This document shows, one piece after another, positions 9,093 to 16,943 of a stretch of DNA of 64,000 bases. This stretch comes from an uncultured Poribacteria bacterium (GTDB lineage Bacteria; Poribacteria; WGA-4E; WGA-3G), in NCBI GenBank assembly GCA_951813545.1, contig OX638352.1:434001-498000 (forward strand), in the 5' to 3' direction. Below the pieces are notes generated by a model. That model worked only from the letters and a program-made list of their open reading frames with translations, made no database searches and was not told the origin of the DNA. A program made the position numbers and the translations under genes. Position 1 is the first letter of the stretch, and the number at the start of each line of letters is the position of its first letter.

Positions 9093-9896
9093 ATGAAATC
9101 TATAACACGATTAACCTTTGTAGGCTTCAGCTTAATCTTGAGCGTCTGTCTGTTTGCGAATCCTGCGCTCGCACAACTTGGGATAGACACGCTAACAGGA
9201 CTCTGGTTGTTCGATGAAGGAAGTGGCGATGTTGCCGTAGATTCTTCCAACAGCGCGCTTGATGCCGCGTTGGTAGGCAACCCAGCGTGGGTGAGTGGTG
9301 TGTTTGGTTCGGGGTTGGAGCTCAATGGCACAAGTGCCTACGTTGAAGTCCCTGCACACGTAAATCCGACGGACGCTATCACCATCTCAATCTGGGTTAA
9401 AAGCATGACAGATGACTGGAATCAGCACGGCTGGATGGTTGAAAAACGCAATGCATATATCATCCATCCCAACGCAGGAACGAAAAATGTTTCATGGCCG
9501 ATTTGTAACAATGGCTGCTGGAACAAACCCGGTGGCTGGCGCGATGGAGAAGTCGGACCCGCCGACATCACCGATTGGCATCTCTACACCACCACTTTTG
9601 ACAGTGCTACCGGTGAGTGGAATATCTATATCGATGGCGTGGCAGAAAGCACAATGGAAATCAATACCGATCCAATTGATGCTGACGATGGACCGCTATT
9701 CATCGGTAGGGACACCTGTTGTGATGGCAGATTCGGAGATGCAATTATTGACGAAGTTGCTATCTTCAACGTTGCGCTAACTGCTGACGAAATCCAGATG
9801 ATAATGGACAAAGGGCTTTCCGCGTTGCTTCTGACACCGGTTGAACCCGAAGGCAAACTCTCCACAACTTGGGCAAACGTTAAGCAGCAGTATTAA
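9093..9896 (+). CDS. Secreted LamG-domain protein with TTWANVK tail
   Basis: A 267-residue exported protein: signal peptide (LSVCLFANPALAQ, cleavage near residue 28), then one concanavalin-like LamG/jellyroll domain. Landmarks are GLWLFDEGSGDVAVDSS near the start, LELNGTSAYVEVP, TISIWVKS, WHLYTTTFDSATGEWNIYIDG and the closing IIDEVAIFNVALTADEIQMIM, all characteristic of the LamG_3 type. Such domains bind carbohydrate or act as adhesion modules; the ligand is unknown. After the domain comes a short linker (TPVEPEG) and the tail KLSTTWANVKQQY, shared with six other exported proteins in the window. The next LamG gene follows after 78 nt and may be co-transcribed. Cys pairs (CNNGC, TCC) suggest disulfides. 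Confidence 0.9.
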   Translation: MKSITRLTFVGFSLILSVCLFANPALAQLGIDTLTGLWLFDEGSGDVAVDSSNSALDAALVGNPAWVSGVFGSGLELNGTSAYVEVPAHVNPTDAITISIWVKSMTDDWNQHGWMVEKRNAYIIHPNAGTKNVSWPICNNGCWNKPGGWRDGEVGPADITDWHLYTTTFDSATGEWNIYIDGVAESTMEINTDPIDADDGPLFIGRDTCCDGRFGDAIIDEVAIFNVALTADEIQMIMDKGLSALLLTPVEPEGKLSTTWANVKQQY

Positions 9897-9974
9897 GGCA
9901 ATTGGCAGGCGGGGAGGCTCATCCTTTGCCGGCCACCTTTTTATACCTACAACAACATAAGGAAACAAAATCAC

Positions 9975-10763
9975 ATGTTACGAAGAACATCAGTGTTAAC
10001 CCTATTCACTGCGTGCCTCTTTGTGTTAGTTCCTTTAACGGACGCACAACTCCCATTAGAAGGTGTCGTAAGCTACTGGTCCTTTGATGAAGGGACAATC
10101 GCCGGTGGTAAGGTCGAGGATGTGTTAGGCGACAACGATGGTGAACTTGATGGGAACCCGAAACCCGTTGCTGGCAAAGTTGGAAAAGCACTCGAATTTA
10201 ACGGCGAGAATTTCGTCCATATTCCCGGCACCGCTTCATTAGAATTTGCCGGAGCAGAAGAGATGAGCGTTGTTGCTTGGGTGAATGCTGACAGCGATAG
10301 TCCCGTCAAAGGCGTTGTCGCCGGATGTTGTGGGACGATTGTTGCACAGCGCGATGTCAACGGTTGGGCATTACGGTTTGATGGTAGAAACGCCGGACAA
10401 GAGATGGAATTCATTGTCACACCCGGATGGCAAGGCGATGGCGGTTTCGGTGCCGCAGCCTTCAAAAAAGGCGAATGGCACCACATGGTAGGGGTCGTGA
10501 ACAAAAAAGAAATGCAACTCTATGTCGATGGCGAATTAGAGAAAGAACAGAACTACAACGGTCCTATGACAACGGGCGGTTCAGAAACTGAAATCGGCAA
10601 AGCAGGCGACGGTGGCTTTGTCGGCATCATCGACGAGGTTATGATTTATAGCAAAGCCCTCTCGGCAGCCGAAGTCGAACAAATCTTTGAAGCGGAAGGT
10701 CTGCCTGTCCAACCGCAAGGTAAACTCGCGACCCGTTGGGCACAAATCAAATCCTCTTTCTAA
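9975..10763 (+). CDS. Secreted LamG-domain protein with TRWAQIK tail
   Basis: A 262-residue exported protein: signal peptide (FTACLFVLVPLTDAQ), then a single LamG domain from VVSYWSFDEGTIAGG to IIDEVMIYSKALSAAEVEQIF. It contains FNGENFVHIPG, MSVVAWVNAD and WHHMVGVVNKKEMQLYVDG. A VAGCCGTIV segment could form or shield a disulfide. The linker LPVQPQG leads to the tail KLATRWAQIKSSF. It lies 78 nt downstream of the first LamG gene and ends before a terminator-like hairpin. RBS AGGAAAC precedes the ATG. Likely an extracellular or surface sugar-binding protein; no catalytic residues seen. Confidence 0.9.
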   Translation: MLRRTSVLTLFTACLFVLVPLTDAQLPLEGVVSYWSFDEGTIAGGKVEDVLGDNDGELDGNPKPVAGKVGKALEFNGENFVHIPGTASLEFAGAEEMSVVAWVNADSDSPVKGVVAGCCGTIVAQRDVNGWALRFDGRNAGQEMEFIVTPGWQGDGGFGAAAFKKGEWHHMVGVVNKKEMQLYVDGELEKEQNYNGPMTTGGSETEIGKAGDGGFVGIIDEVMIYSKALSAAEVEQIFEAEGLPVQPQGKLATRWAQIKSSF

Positions 10764-10785
10764 AGCAATATCCTATCTATAAATA

Positions 10786-10811
10786 GGGCGGATCTTCACA
10801 CATATCCGCCC
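10786..10811 (+). terminator. Terminator-like hairpin after the LamG pair
   Basis: GGGCGGAT (10786-10793) and ATCCGCCC (10804-10811) form an 8-bp stem with a 10-nt loop, followed by ATTTCTCCC. The tail is only weakly U-rich. Confidence 0.5.
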
Positions 10812-10870
10812 ATTTCTCCCACTATAAACCTCACCGCGCCCCATACCACTATTCAGACCTTAGAATTTTC

Positions 10871-10899
10871 TTGACATCAACCCACCTCTATGCCATACT
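10871..10899 (+). promoter_or_regulatory. Sigma70-type promoter for the oxidoreductase-LamG operon
   Basis: TTGACA (10871-10876), 17-nt spacer, CATACT (10894-10899), about 95 nt before the ATG at 10996. Confidence 0.6.
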
Positions 10900-10995
10900 A
10901 AGTGATGGAGTTCGAGCTTGATATCCATTGTCAACACCAATCAGGAACTTCATCTTATTGCTTAGATTCCATCTTGAGAAAGGATTTTTGTCATT

Positions 10996-12060
10996 ATGAA
11001 ACCAGTAAAAGTAGGTGTAATTGGGTGTGGTGTCATCGGAAGTAGGCATCTCGGTATTGCCTCAGAGGCATCACATATTGAGTTAGTCGCCGCGGCGGAT
11101 ATGATTGAGGAAAACAGAACCACTGCTGCGAAACGCTTTAACCCACCCAAAATGTATAGCAACGACATCGATCTGCTCAACGATGATGAAGTCGAAGCAG
11201 TTGTACTCGCATTTCCGACGCAGTATCGGACAGAGGTAGCCCTCCGCGCCTTTGAAAAGGGCAAGCACGTCCTGATTGAAAAACCGATTGCAATGAACGC
11301 TGCCGAAGTTGAACAACTCATCGCTGCGCGGGGTGACTTAATTTCAGGATGTTGTTCTTCGCGGAACCGTTTCAGGGCAGCTGCCCAACTTGCGACGCAA
11401 CTCATCACGTCGGGTGGTTTGGGGGAACTCCGCAGTGTCCACTGCCGTGCCATCAGAGGCGCGGGAAAAGAACCCAACACACCGCGCCCTGCTTGGCGAT
11501 TGGTTAAGGCACTCAACGGCGGCGGCATTCTTGTTAACTGGGGATGTTACGACCTCGACTATCTGCTCGGCATTACAGGGTGGCAGCTCAAACCGAAGAC
11601 CGTATTTGCACAGACATGGACGGTGCCATCGGTATTTGAATCGCACATTGCTCCGGGTTCCGATGCGGAAACTCACTATACTGCACTCGTTCGATGTGAA
11701 GGTGGTATTGTGCTCAGCGTTGAACGTGGTGAGTTCATGACGATGCACACACACGAAGGTTGGGAAATTATCGGCACGGAGGGTTCTCTCAAATTAACCA
11801 TGGGTGATGGAAAACCGGAAAGTGTCACTTATAATCGCACAACAACAGAAGGCGGTGTGGAGTCCGTAACGCTCGCGGAAGTAGGCGAGGCACCGGAACT
11901 TCAACACAGCACACCGTTGTCTGATTTCGCTGCCGGTATACGCGAAAACCGGCAAACCTTGACGAGTCTGGAAAATGCACTTGTTGTTCAGAAAATAACC
12001 GATGCTATCTACGCCTCCGCGGAGACAGGAGGTGCTATAGAAATAGGAGGACAAAAATGA
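10996..12060 (+). CDS. Gfo/Idh/MocA-family NAD(P)-dependent oxidoreductase
   Basis: Predicted cytoplasmic dehydrogenase or isomerase of 354 residues acting on a sugar or inositol-like substrate. The Rossmann fold opens with VGVIGCGVIGSRHLG (6-20) and the family hallmark EKP lies at 95-97 (LIEKPIAMN). The C-terminal alpha/beta domain includes GGGILVNWGCYDLDYLLG, where an Asp and nearby polar residues occupy the place of the usual GGG-x-L-x-D-x-G-x-H catalytic motif; His is replaced by Tyr-Asp here, so catalysis may differ. The stop codon overlaps the ATG of the next LamG gene (ATGA), implying translational coupling. RBS AAAGGA is 12-13 nt upstream of ATG. Confidence 0.88.
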   Translation: MKPVKVGVIGCGVIGSRHLGIASEASHIELVAAADMIEENRTTAAKRFNPPKMYSNDIDLLNDDEVEAVVLAFPTQYRTEVALRAFEKGKHVLIEKPIAMNAAEVEQLIAARGDLISGCCSSRNRFRAAAQLATQLITSGGLGELRSVHCRAIRGAGKEPNTPRPAWRLVKALNGGGILVNWGCYDLDYLLGITGWQLKPKTVFAQTWTVPSVFESHIAPGSDAETHYTALVRCEGGIVLSVERGEFMTMHTHEGWEIIGTEGSLKLTMGDGKPESVTYNRTTTEGGVESVTLAEVGEAPELQHSTPLSDFAAGIRENRQTLTSLENALVVQKITDAIYASAETGGAIEIGGQK

Positions 12061-12815
12061 GATTCGGTGGATTCACAATATTTTGCAGTATTTGCCTCAG
12101 TTTCATCATTGTCTCGATTGGTAATGCCGAAATCAATCTTGACGATTTTGCTGGCGTGTGGCTCTTTGATGAAGGTAAAGGAAAAGTTGTCGGCGACTTC
12201 ACTGACAATGGAAACGATGGAGAATTTGACGGACCCAAATGGATAGATGGGAAGTTCGGCAAAGCATTGGAGTTCGATGGAAGCCCCAAGTTTGTCACCA
12301 TTGAGCATAACGATCTCTTCAACTTTGAAGACGATGACTTTACCGTTGGGTGTTGGATGAATTCAGAAAATAAAGACGCGTATGTCGTCATCAAACGGAA
12401 CGGCGGCGCAGGGTTTTGGGCGATGAGTTCAAGCATTGATAGAGACACCGGTTTCTTTATCTTTGAGGGTGGCGGTCAACATATTGATGATGGTAAAACC
12501 GATATCGTTGGAAAGGGATGGCATCACACCGTCGCTGTTCGTAAAAAAGGCGTTATCTCCCTATATGTGAACGGGAAAATGGAAACCGAGAGAAATGTCG
12601 GCGCGACGATGGACAATCCGGCTGCCTTGAAATTCGGTGGATGGGGAAGTGAAAACCTTGTCGGTGGATTAGATGAGGTCTTTGTAACGAAAAAAGGCGT
12701 GGCGTTAGAGGAAGAGGACATTCAACTCCTCATGGAAAACGGCTGGGAAGCTGCATTAGATGTTTCAGCGAAAGGCAAGCTGGCAAGCACTTGGGCAAAA
12801 CTAAAAGCCCACTAA
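12057..12815 (+). CDS. Secreted LamG-domain protein with STWAKLK tail
   Basis: A 252-residue exported protein translationally coupled to the preceding oxidoreductase (ATGA overlap; RBS GGAGG inside the upstream gene's end). Signal peptide IFCSICLSFIIVSIGNA, then a LamG domain from GVWLFDEGKGKVVGDFT through FTVGCWMNSE, WHHTVAVRKKGVISLYVNG and GGLDEVFVTKKGVALEEEDIQ. It ends ALDVSAKGKLASTWAKLKAH, the shared tail. Among the five LamG proteins it is closest by eye to the one at 18524-19267 (DEGKG, GKFGxALEF). The pairing of a cytoplasmic sugar-type oxidoreductase with an exported sugar-binding-type protein suggests a glycan-related pathway, but that is inference. Confidence 0.9.
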   Translation: MRFGGFTIFCSICLSFIIVSIGNAEINLDDFAGVWLFDEGKGKVVGDFTDNGNDGEFDGPKWIDGKFGKALEFDGSPKFVTIEHNDLFNFEDDDFTVGCWMNSENKDAYVVIKRNGGAGFWAMSSSIDRDTGFFIFEGGGQHIDDGKTDIVGKGWHHTVAVRKKGVISLYVNGKMETERNVGATMDNPAALKFGGWGSENLVGGLDEVFVTKKGVALEEEDIQLLMENGWEAALDVSAKGKLASTWAKLKAH

Positions 12816-12820
12816 TCTAT

Positions 12821-13097
12821 ATGGGTAGGTCTTGTGCCTACCCATAGCCGTCAATCTTAAAAAAATAGGCATGTTTTTTGTTATAAGAAAAGCGTTCTGA
12901 AGTCAAATATCTCACGTATTGGGTAGAAAATGTAAGGTGAATCTCCACTCTTTAGTCCCGTAGGGACGGCATCTGTGTAGCAGCGCGTATCAAACCATGA
13001 AAAGCCCCGTAGGGGCAGCATCTGTAGAGATGCTCCTACAACATACTGTGAAAAATCACCAAATTGACCCCTATGGGGTAGGTCTTGTGCCTACCCC
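12821..13097. repeat. Cluster of short palindromic repeats
   Basis: Two hairpins share the core GGGTAGGTCTTGTGCCTACCC (12821-12845 and 13075-13097). Between them are two copies of a second motif, GTCCCGTAGGGACGGCATCTGT (from 12955) and GCCCCGTAGGGGCAGCATCTGT (from 13003), each hairpin-forming. The first hairpin immediately follows the LamG stop and could act as a terminator. Nothing else is seen between the convergent genes ending at 12815 and 13107. Confidence 0.75.
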
Positions 13098-13106
13098 TTG
13101 TGTTAT

Positions 13107-14093
13107 TTATACAAAACATTTCTCGGCGACTTCAGCTATGAAATTCTTACCCATTACTCTGTACCCTTCAGCGTCCGGATGCAGGGCATCTGGAAGCAAA
13201 TGGACGTAGTCAGCCCCGAATACACTTAACCCATCAACGTAATGGACATTCCGATCGCCGTGTGTTTTCAGGGCTTCAGCGGCGGCTTGCACCTCTTCAC
13301 GCATCTTCTTCAAATGGAACCCTACAGCGTTCGGATTCTCCTCCCGCGGTGGTGAACAGATAGGCGACATCAACACAAGTGGAATATCTGGGTGTTTCTC
13401 ACGGATAATCTGGACTGCTCCGATAATCGCAGGGCGAAACGCCCGCGGTCCCAAACTGGATGCCCCTTGAATGTTAATACCGAGACACATTGAGATATAA
13501 TCCGCTGGTAAATCCCGGATCATTCGTGCGACCATTGCGTCGAGATGGCATTGTCCGCCATAACCGAGACAGGTTAGATTTAGCGCGTGTCCACGTGCGA
13601 CGATCGCTGGCCATGTCTGTGTCGGAGATGCTGCCGTCCTACACTGTGTAATAGAACTACCGTAGGTAATCCATCGGGGCCGCTCGTCAGTGAACGACTC
13701 CAGCGTCGCGCCATCATCTATCTCCAAGCCGCGGAGTTGAAACCTTCCGAATTGTGGCAGCCACAACTCAATTAATTTTTCCCCATCAGGCAAATTTTCA
13801 AAATCAAAGTTGTCATTTTGCGCCAAGTCAAGCGATGCCACAACTTCACCATCGCAACAGAGATCCAGCATGCCGGTTTCCTTCTGCGGCGCGATGCTAC
13901 CCGAAACTCGCGTCGTGTCGCTCCGAAAACTGATGCGAACGCCTGCGGGCATCGCTGAGCGTTCCAGTAACGGCTCCGGGAATAGGATATGCTGCGGGTG
14001 CGGTGTACGCCACGGCATTATCCCATCTTCGGTTTTCTGAAGGGAGACAGCTCCCTGCCAAGTCAATTGTGGTGCATCCGGCTTCAGTTGCAT
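13107..14093 (-). CDS. SGNH/GDSL-family hydrolase with N-terminal beta-sandwich
   Basis: Predicted esterase, possibly a carbohydrate deacetylase, of 328 residues. Start ATG at 14093 (MQLKPDAPQ) follows AAGGAGAACACA; an ATG 6 codons upstream is less likely. The N-terminal ~140 residues look like a beta-sandwich. The SGNH domain begins at WITYGSSITQ (catalytic Ser about 147, in GSS rather than GDS). Block II Gly lies in LGYGGQCHLD, and block III has MCLGINIQG, where the usual Asn of G-x-N is present (GIN). The C-terminal DALH (Asp about 302, His about 305) completes the triad. No signal peptide, so it is cytoplasmic or exported otherwise. Last gene of the operon running from 17813 to 13107. Confidence 0.85.
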   Translation of the reverse strand: MQLKPDAPQLTWQGAVSLQKTEDGIMPWRTPHPQHILFPEPLLERSAMPAGVRISFRSDTTRVSGSIAPQKETGMLDLCCDGEVVASLDLAQNDNFDFENLPDGEKLIELWLPQFGRFQLRGLEIDDGATLESFTDERPRWITYGSSITQCRTAASPTQTWPAIVARGHALNLTCLGYGGQCHLDAMVARMIRDLPADYISMCLGINIQGASSLGPRAFRPAIIGAVQIIREKHPDIPLVLMSPICSPPREENPNAVGFHLKKMREEVQAAAEALKTHGDRNVHYVDGLSVFGADYVHLLPDALHPDAEGYRVMGKNFIAEVAEKCFV

Positions 14094-14137
14094 TGTGTTC
14101 TCCTTTATCAATAAGCAGAATGTAAAGCAATTATCCC

Positions 14138-14962
14138 TTAATGGCGTAATTTCATAGCATCAACTAAGGCTCGTAATTGCCGTACGCCTTTTAACATATT
14201 TTCCGGTTGTCCCCAATGTTCAATGCTCGCTGCGCCAGTGAATCCATCGGCGACGAGTGTTTCCAGCACCTGCTCATAGCGTAATTCCGTGTCGCCGATT
14301 GGATTGAGGTTTTTCTCTGCATTCGGTTTCACATGGAGATGACGCACCAATCCCTTAATATGCGCATACCCGTCCGGCAACGGATTTTCTCCGCAATGTA
14401 ACCCATTATTGACATCCCAACAAGAGGTGAGTGCCCGACTATTTCCGAGCGCGTTGATGACCGCACGCGTCTCTTCACAGGTTCCAGCGAGACATGCACT
14501 TTCGTTTTCAAAGCAGAGTTTGACATCCGCGCTCTCGGCGATCGGAACGACAAGCGAAAGCTTCTCAACGATCCGTTCCATATAGTCGTTAATATCCGGG
14601 CGTCCTGCGCCTTCAACACGCCGATTCGGATTCCAAAATGTAAATCCTCGAATGACCTCGGTATCAAAAGCGTGTGCCAACGTCACCATCCGATCAAAGT
14701 GCTTTCGATGTTGCTCATACTCCTGTGGATCGTCAATCGAGCATTTCCCAAACGGAGACCCGATGCTGGCGACCCGGACGTTATAGTTGCCAAGCACATC
14801 CTGGGCGCGTTGGACATCGTCATCGTCAATTTCGGTTACGTGTTTGCCCCAAACGCCGCCGCGTATTTCGACGGTATTTGCACCGGCTTCAACACCGAGT
14901 TTAATGGCTTCTTCAAAATCAGTTTTAGAAACCTCGTCAGCAAAAAAGCAGACATCAATCAT
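14138..14962 (-). CDS. Sugar phosphate isomerase/epimerase-like TIM barrel
   Basis: A 274-residue cytoplasmic protein of the xylose isomerase-like/AP endonuclease 2 family. Typical strand-end motifs are visible: IDVCFFADE at the start, NTVEIRG, VRVASIGSPFG, CFENESACLAGT, SCWDVNNGLHCG with the metal-site Asp, and HLHVKPNA followed by GAASIEHWGQ with the last Glu. These Glu/Asp/His residues fit the divalent-metal site of the family. The exact sugar is unknown. It lies 17 nt after the selenocysteine redoxin gene and 44 nt before the SGNH hydrolase gene, on the same strand. With the sulfatase and PhyH genes this points to catabolism of a modified glycan. Confidence 0.87.
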   Translation of the reverse strand: MIDVCFFADEVSKTDFEEAIKLGVEAGANTVEIRGGVWGKHVTEIDDDDVQRAQDVLGNYNVRVASIGSPFGKCSIDDPQEYEQHRKHFDRMVTLAHAFDTEVIRGFTFWNPNRRVEGAGRPDINDYMERIVEKLSLVVPIAESADVKLCFENESACLAGTCEETRAVINALGNSRALTSCWDVNNGLHCGENPLPDGYAHIKGLVRHLHVKPNAEKNLNPIGDTELRYEQVLETLVADGFTGAASIEHWGQPENMLKGVRQLRALVDAMKLRH

Positions 14963-14979
14963 TTCAAAAAGACTCCTTA

Positions 14980-15624
14980 CTAAAATTTATTCAACTGTGT
15001 GACAATTGGATCAGGTCCGATGCGTTTGCCACCGCTAGCGTCAAGGTATTTCCATGCGACACGACCATTCTCATCAATAATATAGGTCGCTGGACGTGCT
15101 ACCTCGATTTCACTTGGATCAACAACATTATAGTCAGCGATCGTCTTCGTGTGTTCATCCGCGAGCAAGAGATAGGTGATTTGAAGTTTCTCCTGCGTTG
15201 AACTAACAACAGCCAACGGATCGGCACTGATAGCAATCAGATCAGCGCCTTCGGCTTGAATGTCATCATAACCTTCTTGCAACTCACCGAGTTGCGCTTG
15301 ACAGGTGCCTCACGTACCAGTGCGATAGAAGACAATAACCAACTTCTGTCCACGGTATTCCGACAGACTATGGGATTTCCCATTGCTATCTGGAAGTGTG
15401 AATTCAGGGGCGAGTGCTCCGATATCCAACCCTTCACCGGGCGGGAGTTCTTCAGCCGCGTCCTCCGGTTCAGTTACAACGTTTGTTGTTCGTTCGGCGT
15501 TACCACAAGCAAAGCATAAGAAAACAATAGTAATTAATAAAACTGAAAAGCCTATTAAATCAGCCTTGTGCGAAAACAGCGACCTCAGGTTTATAAGATA
15601 ATTGTTCATCAGTTTGGATTGCAT
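14980..15624 (-). CDS. Selenocysteine-containing peroxiredoxin/thioredoxin-like exported protein (UGA at 15310-15312 read as Sec)
   Basis: Read through one in-frame TGA this is a single 214-residue AhpC/TSA-like redoxin. Residues 1-40 contain a hydrophobic export segment ending FLCFACGN, possibly an atypical lipobox. The fold starts GALAPEFTLPDSNGKSHSL and continues GQKLVIVFYRTGT-U105-GTC108-QAQLGE. In relatives the UGA position is the peroxidatic or first Cys of CxxC. The downstream half (LIAISADPLA, ARPATYIIDENGRVAW) is normal for the family. On the minus strand 15295-15279 forms GCAACTC-GGT-GAGTTGC, a perfect 7-bp stem with loop GGU, whose loop begins 22 nt after the UGA; this fits bacterial SECIS elements. 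The start overlaps the sulfatase stop (alternative ATG at 15609), so it is co-transcribed with it. A plain nonsense mutation is the alternative. Confidence 0.85.
15279..15295 (-). promoter_or_regulatory. SECIS-like hairpin of the redoxin gene
   Basis: Minus-strand GCAACTC/GAGTTGC stem with a GGU loop, 14 nt after the UGA at 15310-15312 and inside the coding sequence. Bacterial SECIS elements sit at this distance and carry G in the first loop positions. Confidence 0.75.
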
Positions 15625-16940
15625 GTTTCCGGTCCCCCTTCATCTTCTTGTGAATGCATCCAGTGTCGGACATCAGCGCGCATCTTTTCAAGAGTTGGGC
15701 GCATCTTCACACTGAAAGCTAAATTGTTGAACTCATACGGATCCACTGTCACATCATATAACTCCTCTACCGGATGATGTTGCGTGAGATAAATGAGTTG
15801 TGCGGTTTGCGGATCGGTCTCGGCTTTTTCGACCCAACTGTTCCATACCTCCGCGTGGCTCTCTGGAATCCCTTCAACCTCAGTAAAGTGGGTCGTCCAT
15901 CTATTTTCGGGCATCAAGTTTAAGATGTATTTGTAGTGGCTATCACGGACGCATCGTTGTGGAAATACATTCATGTTCCCGTCGCGAGTGTGCGTGCCGT
16001 AGATCTTATCGCGGAAAGCTGCTTGCTGTCCAAGCAGGACATTCTTAAAACTTGTGCCATCTAAACTGTCGGGCGGTTCACCCCCGGCAATGTCTATAAG
16101 TGTGGGGAAGAAATCAACGTGCGAAATCATCGCATCGGAGACGGTGTTGGCTGGAATCTCGCCCTGCCACTTCGCGAGAAACGGTAAACGAGTGCCGGTG
16201 TCATACAAGGTCCATTTACAGTGGGGCCACTCGGAACCGTGGTCGGTCGTGTAGATGAAGAGCGTATTGTCGGCATACCCATCCGTTTCCAGCATCTTGT
16301 TGACCGCACCGATGCGGGTATCCATCGTCGTAATGTCCTGATAATAGTTAGCAAGTGCATTCCGAGCAATCGGTGTATCAGCCATATACGGAGGTAACGG
16401 TAAGGTGTTCGGGTCATAAATTTTGTTGGGTTCCCATGTAACGTGCGGATTGCTATCACCAAGAATGAGGCAAAGCGGCTGATCCGGATTCTGTTGCCGA
16501 TGGTCAGAAAGGAAACGTTGAACCGGAGCTATATCAAGCCCTTCTCTCCGGTATTTCCGGTTGTGTTCAGCGTTCTTTGGAAGAAAACCGCCAATATACT
16601 CAAAATCAAAGAGCGTTTCCGGTTTAACATGTGTCTTTCCAGCAATTGCGACCCGATATCCGAGTTCACGAAGCGTATGAGGTAAGGCTTTGAGATGCGC
16701 GTGGCATTCCGTATGATTCCCCATTGCTCCATGCCGAGTCGGGTAAAGCCCGGTATAGAGCGTTGAACGAGAAGGGGCACACGTCGGTGTGGGTGTGAAA
16801 GCGTGCGTGAAACGCAGCCCCTCTTCAGCAAGACGATCCAAATGCGGTGTTTGGATGTGTGCATTTCCATAGCAACCAAGGTATTCCCAACCGTGGTCAT
16901 CGGACAGGTAGACAACGACATTCGGTTTCTTCGATGACAT
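15609..16940 (-). CDS. Type I (formylglycine) sulfatase
   Basis: A 443-residue arylsulfatase-family hydrolase. It begins KPNVVVYLSDDHGWEYLGCYGN, with the metal-binding Asp pair (DD, 14-15). It carries the Cys-type maturation motif C54-A-P-S-R58 within TCAPSRSTLYTGLYPTRHG, so it needs a formylglycine-generating enzyme, which is not in the window. Further family residues: GKTHVKP, TTDHGSEWPHCKWTLYD (Asp-His metal/substrate site) and KWQGEIP. No signal peptide is apparent, so the substrate may be an imported sulfated sugar. It starts 3 nt after the PhyH gene stop, and its end overlaps the selenocysteine redoxin start, placing it firmly in the 17813-13107 operon. Confidence 0.93.
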   Translation of the reverse strand: MSSKKPNVVVYLSDDHGWEYLGCYGNAHIQTPHLDRLAEEGLRFTHAFTPTPTCAPSRSTLYTGLYPTRHGAMGNHTECHAHLKALPHTLRELGYRVAIAGKTHVKPETLFDFEYIGGFLPKNAEHNRKYRREGLDIAPVQRFLSDHRQQNPDQPLCLILGDSNPHVTWEPNKIYDPNTLPLPPYMADTPIARNALANYYQDITTMDTRIGAVNKMLETDGYADNTLFIYTTDHGSEWPHCKWTLYDTGTRLPFLAKWQGEIPANTVSDAMISHVDFFPTLIDIAGGEPPDSLDGTSFKNVLLGQQAAFRDKIYGTHTRDGNMNVFPQRCVRDSHYKYILNLMPENRWTTHFTEVEGIPESHAEVWNSWVEKAETDPQTAQLIYLTQHHPVEELYDVTVDPYEFNNLAFSVKMRPTLEKMRADVRHWMHSQEDEGGPETCNPN

Positions 16941-16943
16941 CAG

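Noticed and set aside
10073..10504. 143-codon minus-strand frame inside the second LamG gene
   Set aside because: Low-complexity Ser/Pro composition opposite a clear LamG domain.
12821..13097. CRISPR array
   Set aside because: Repeats are few, of differing type and palindromic, with no regular spacers or cas genes.
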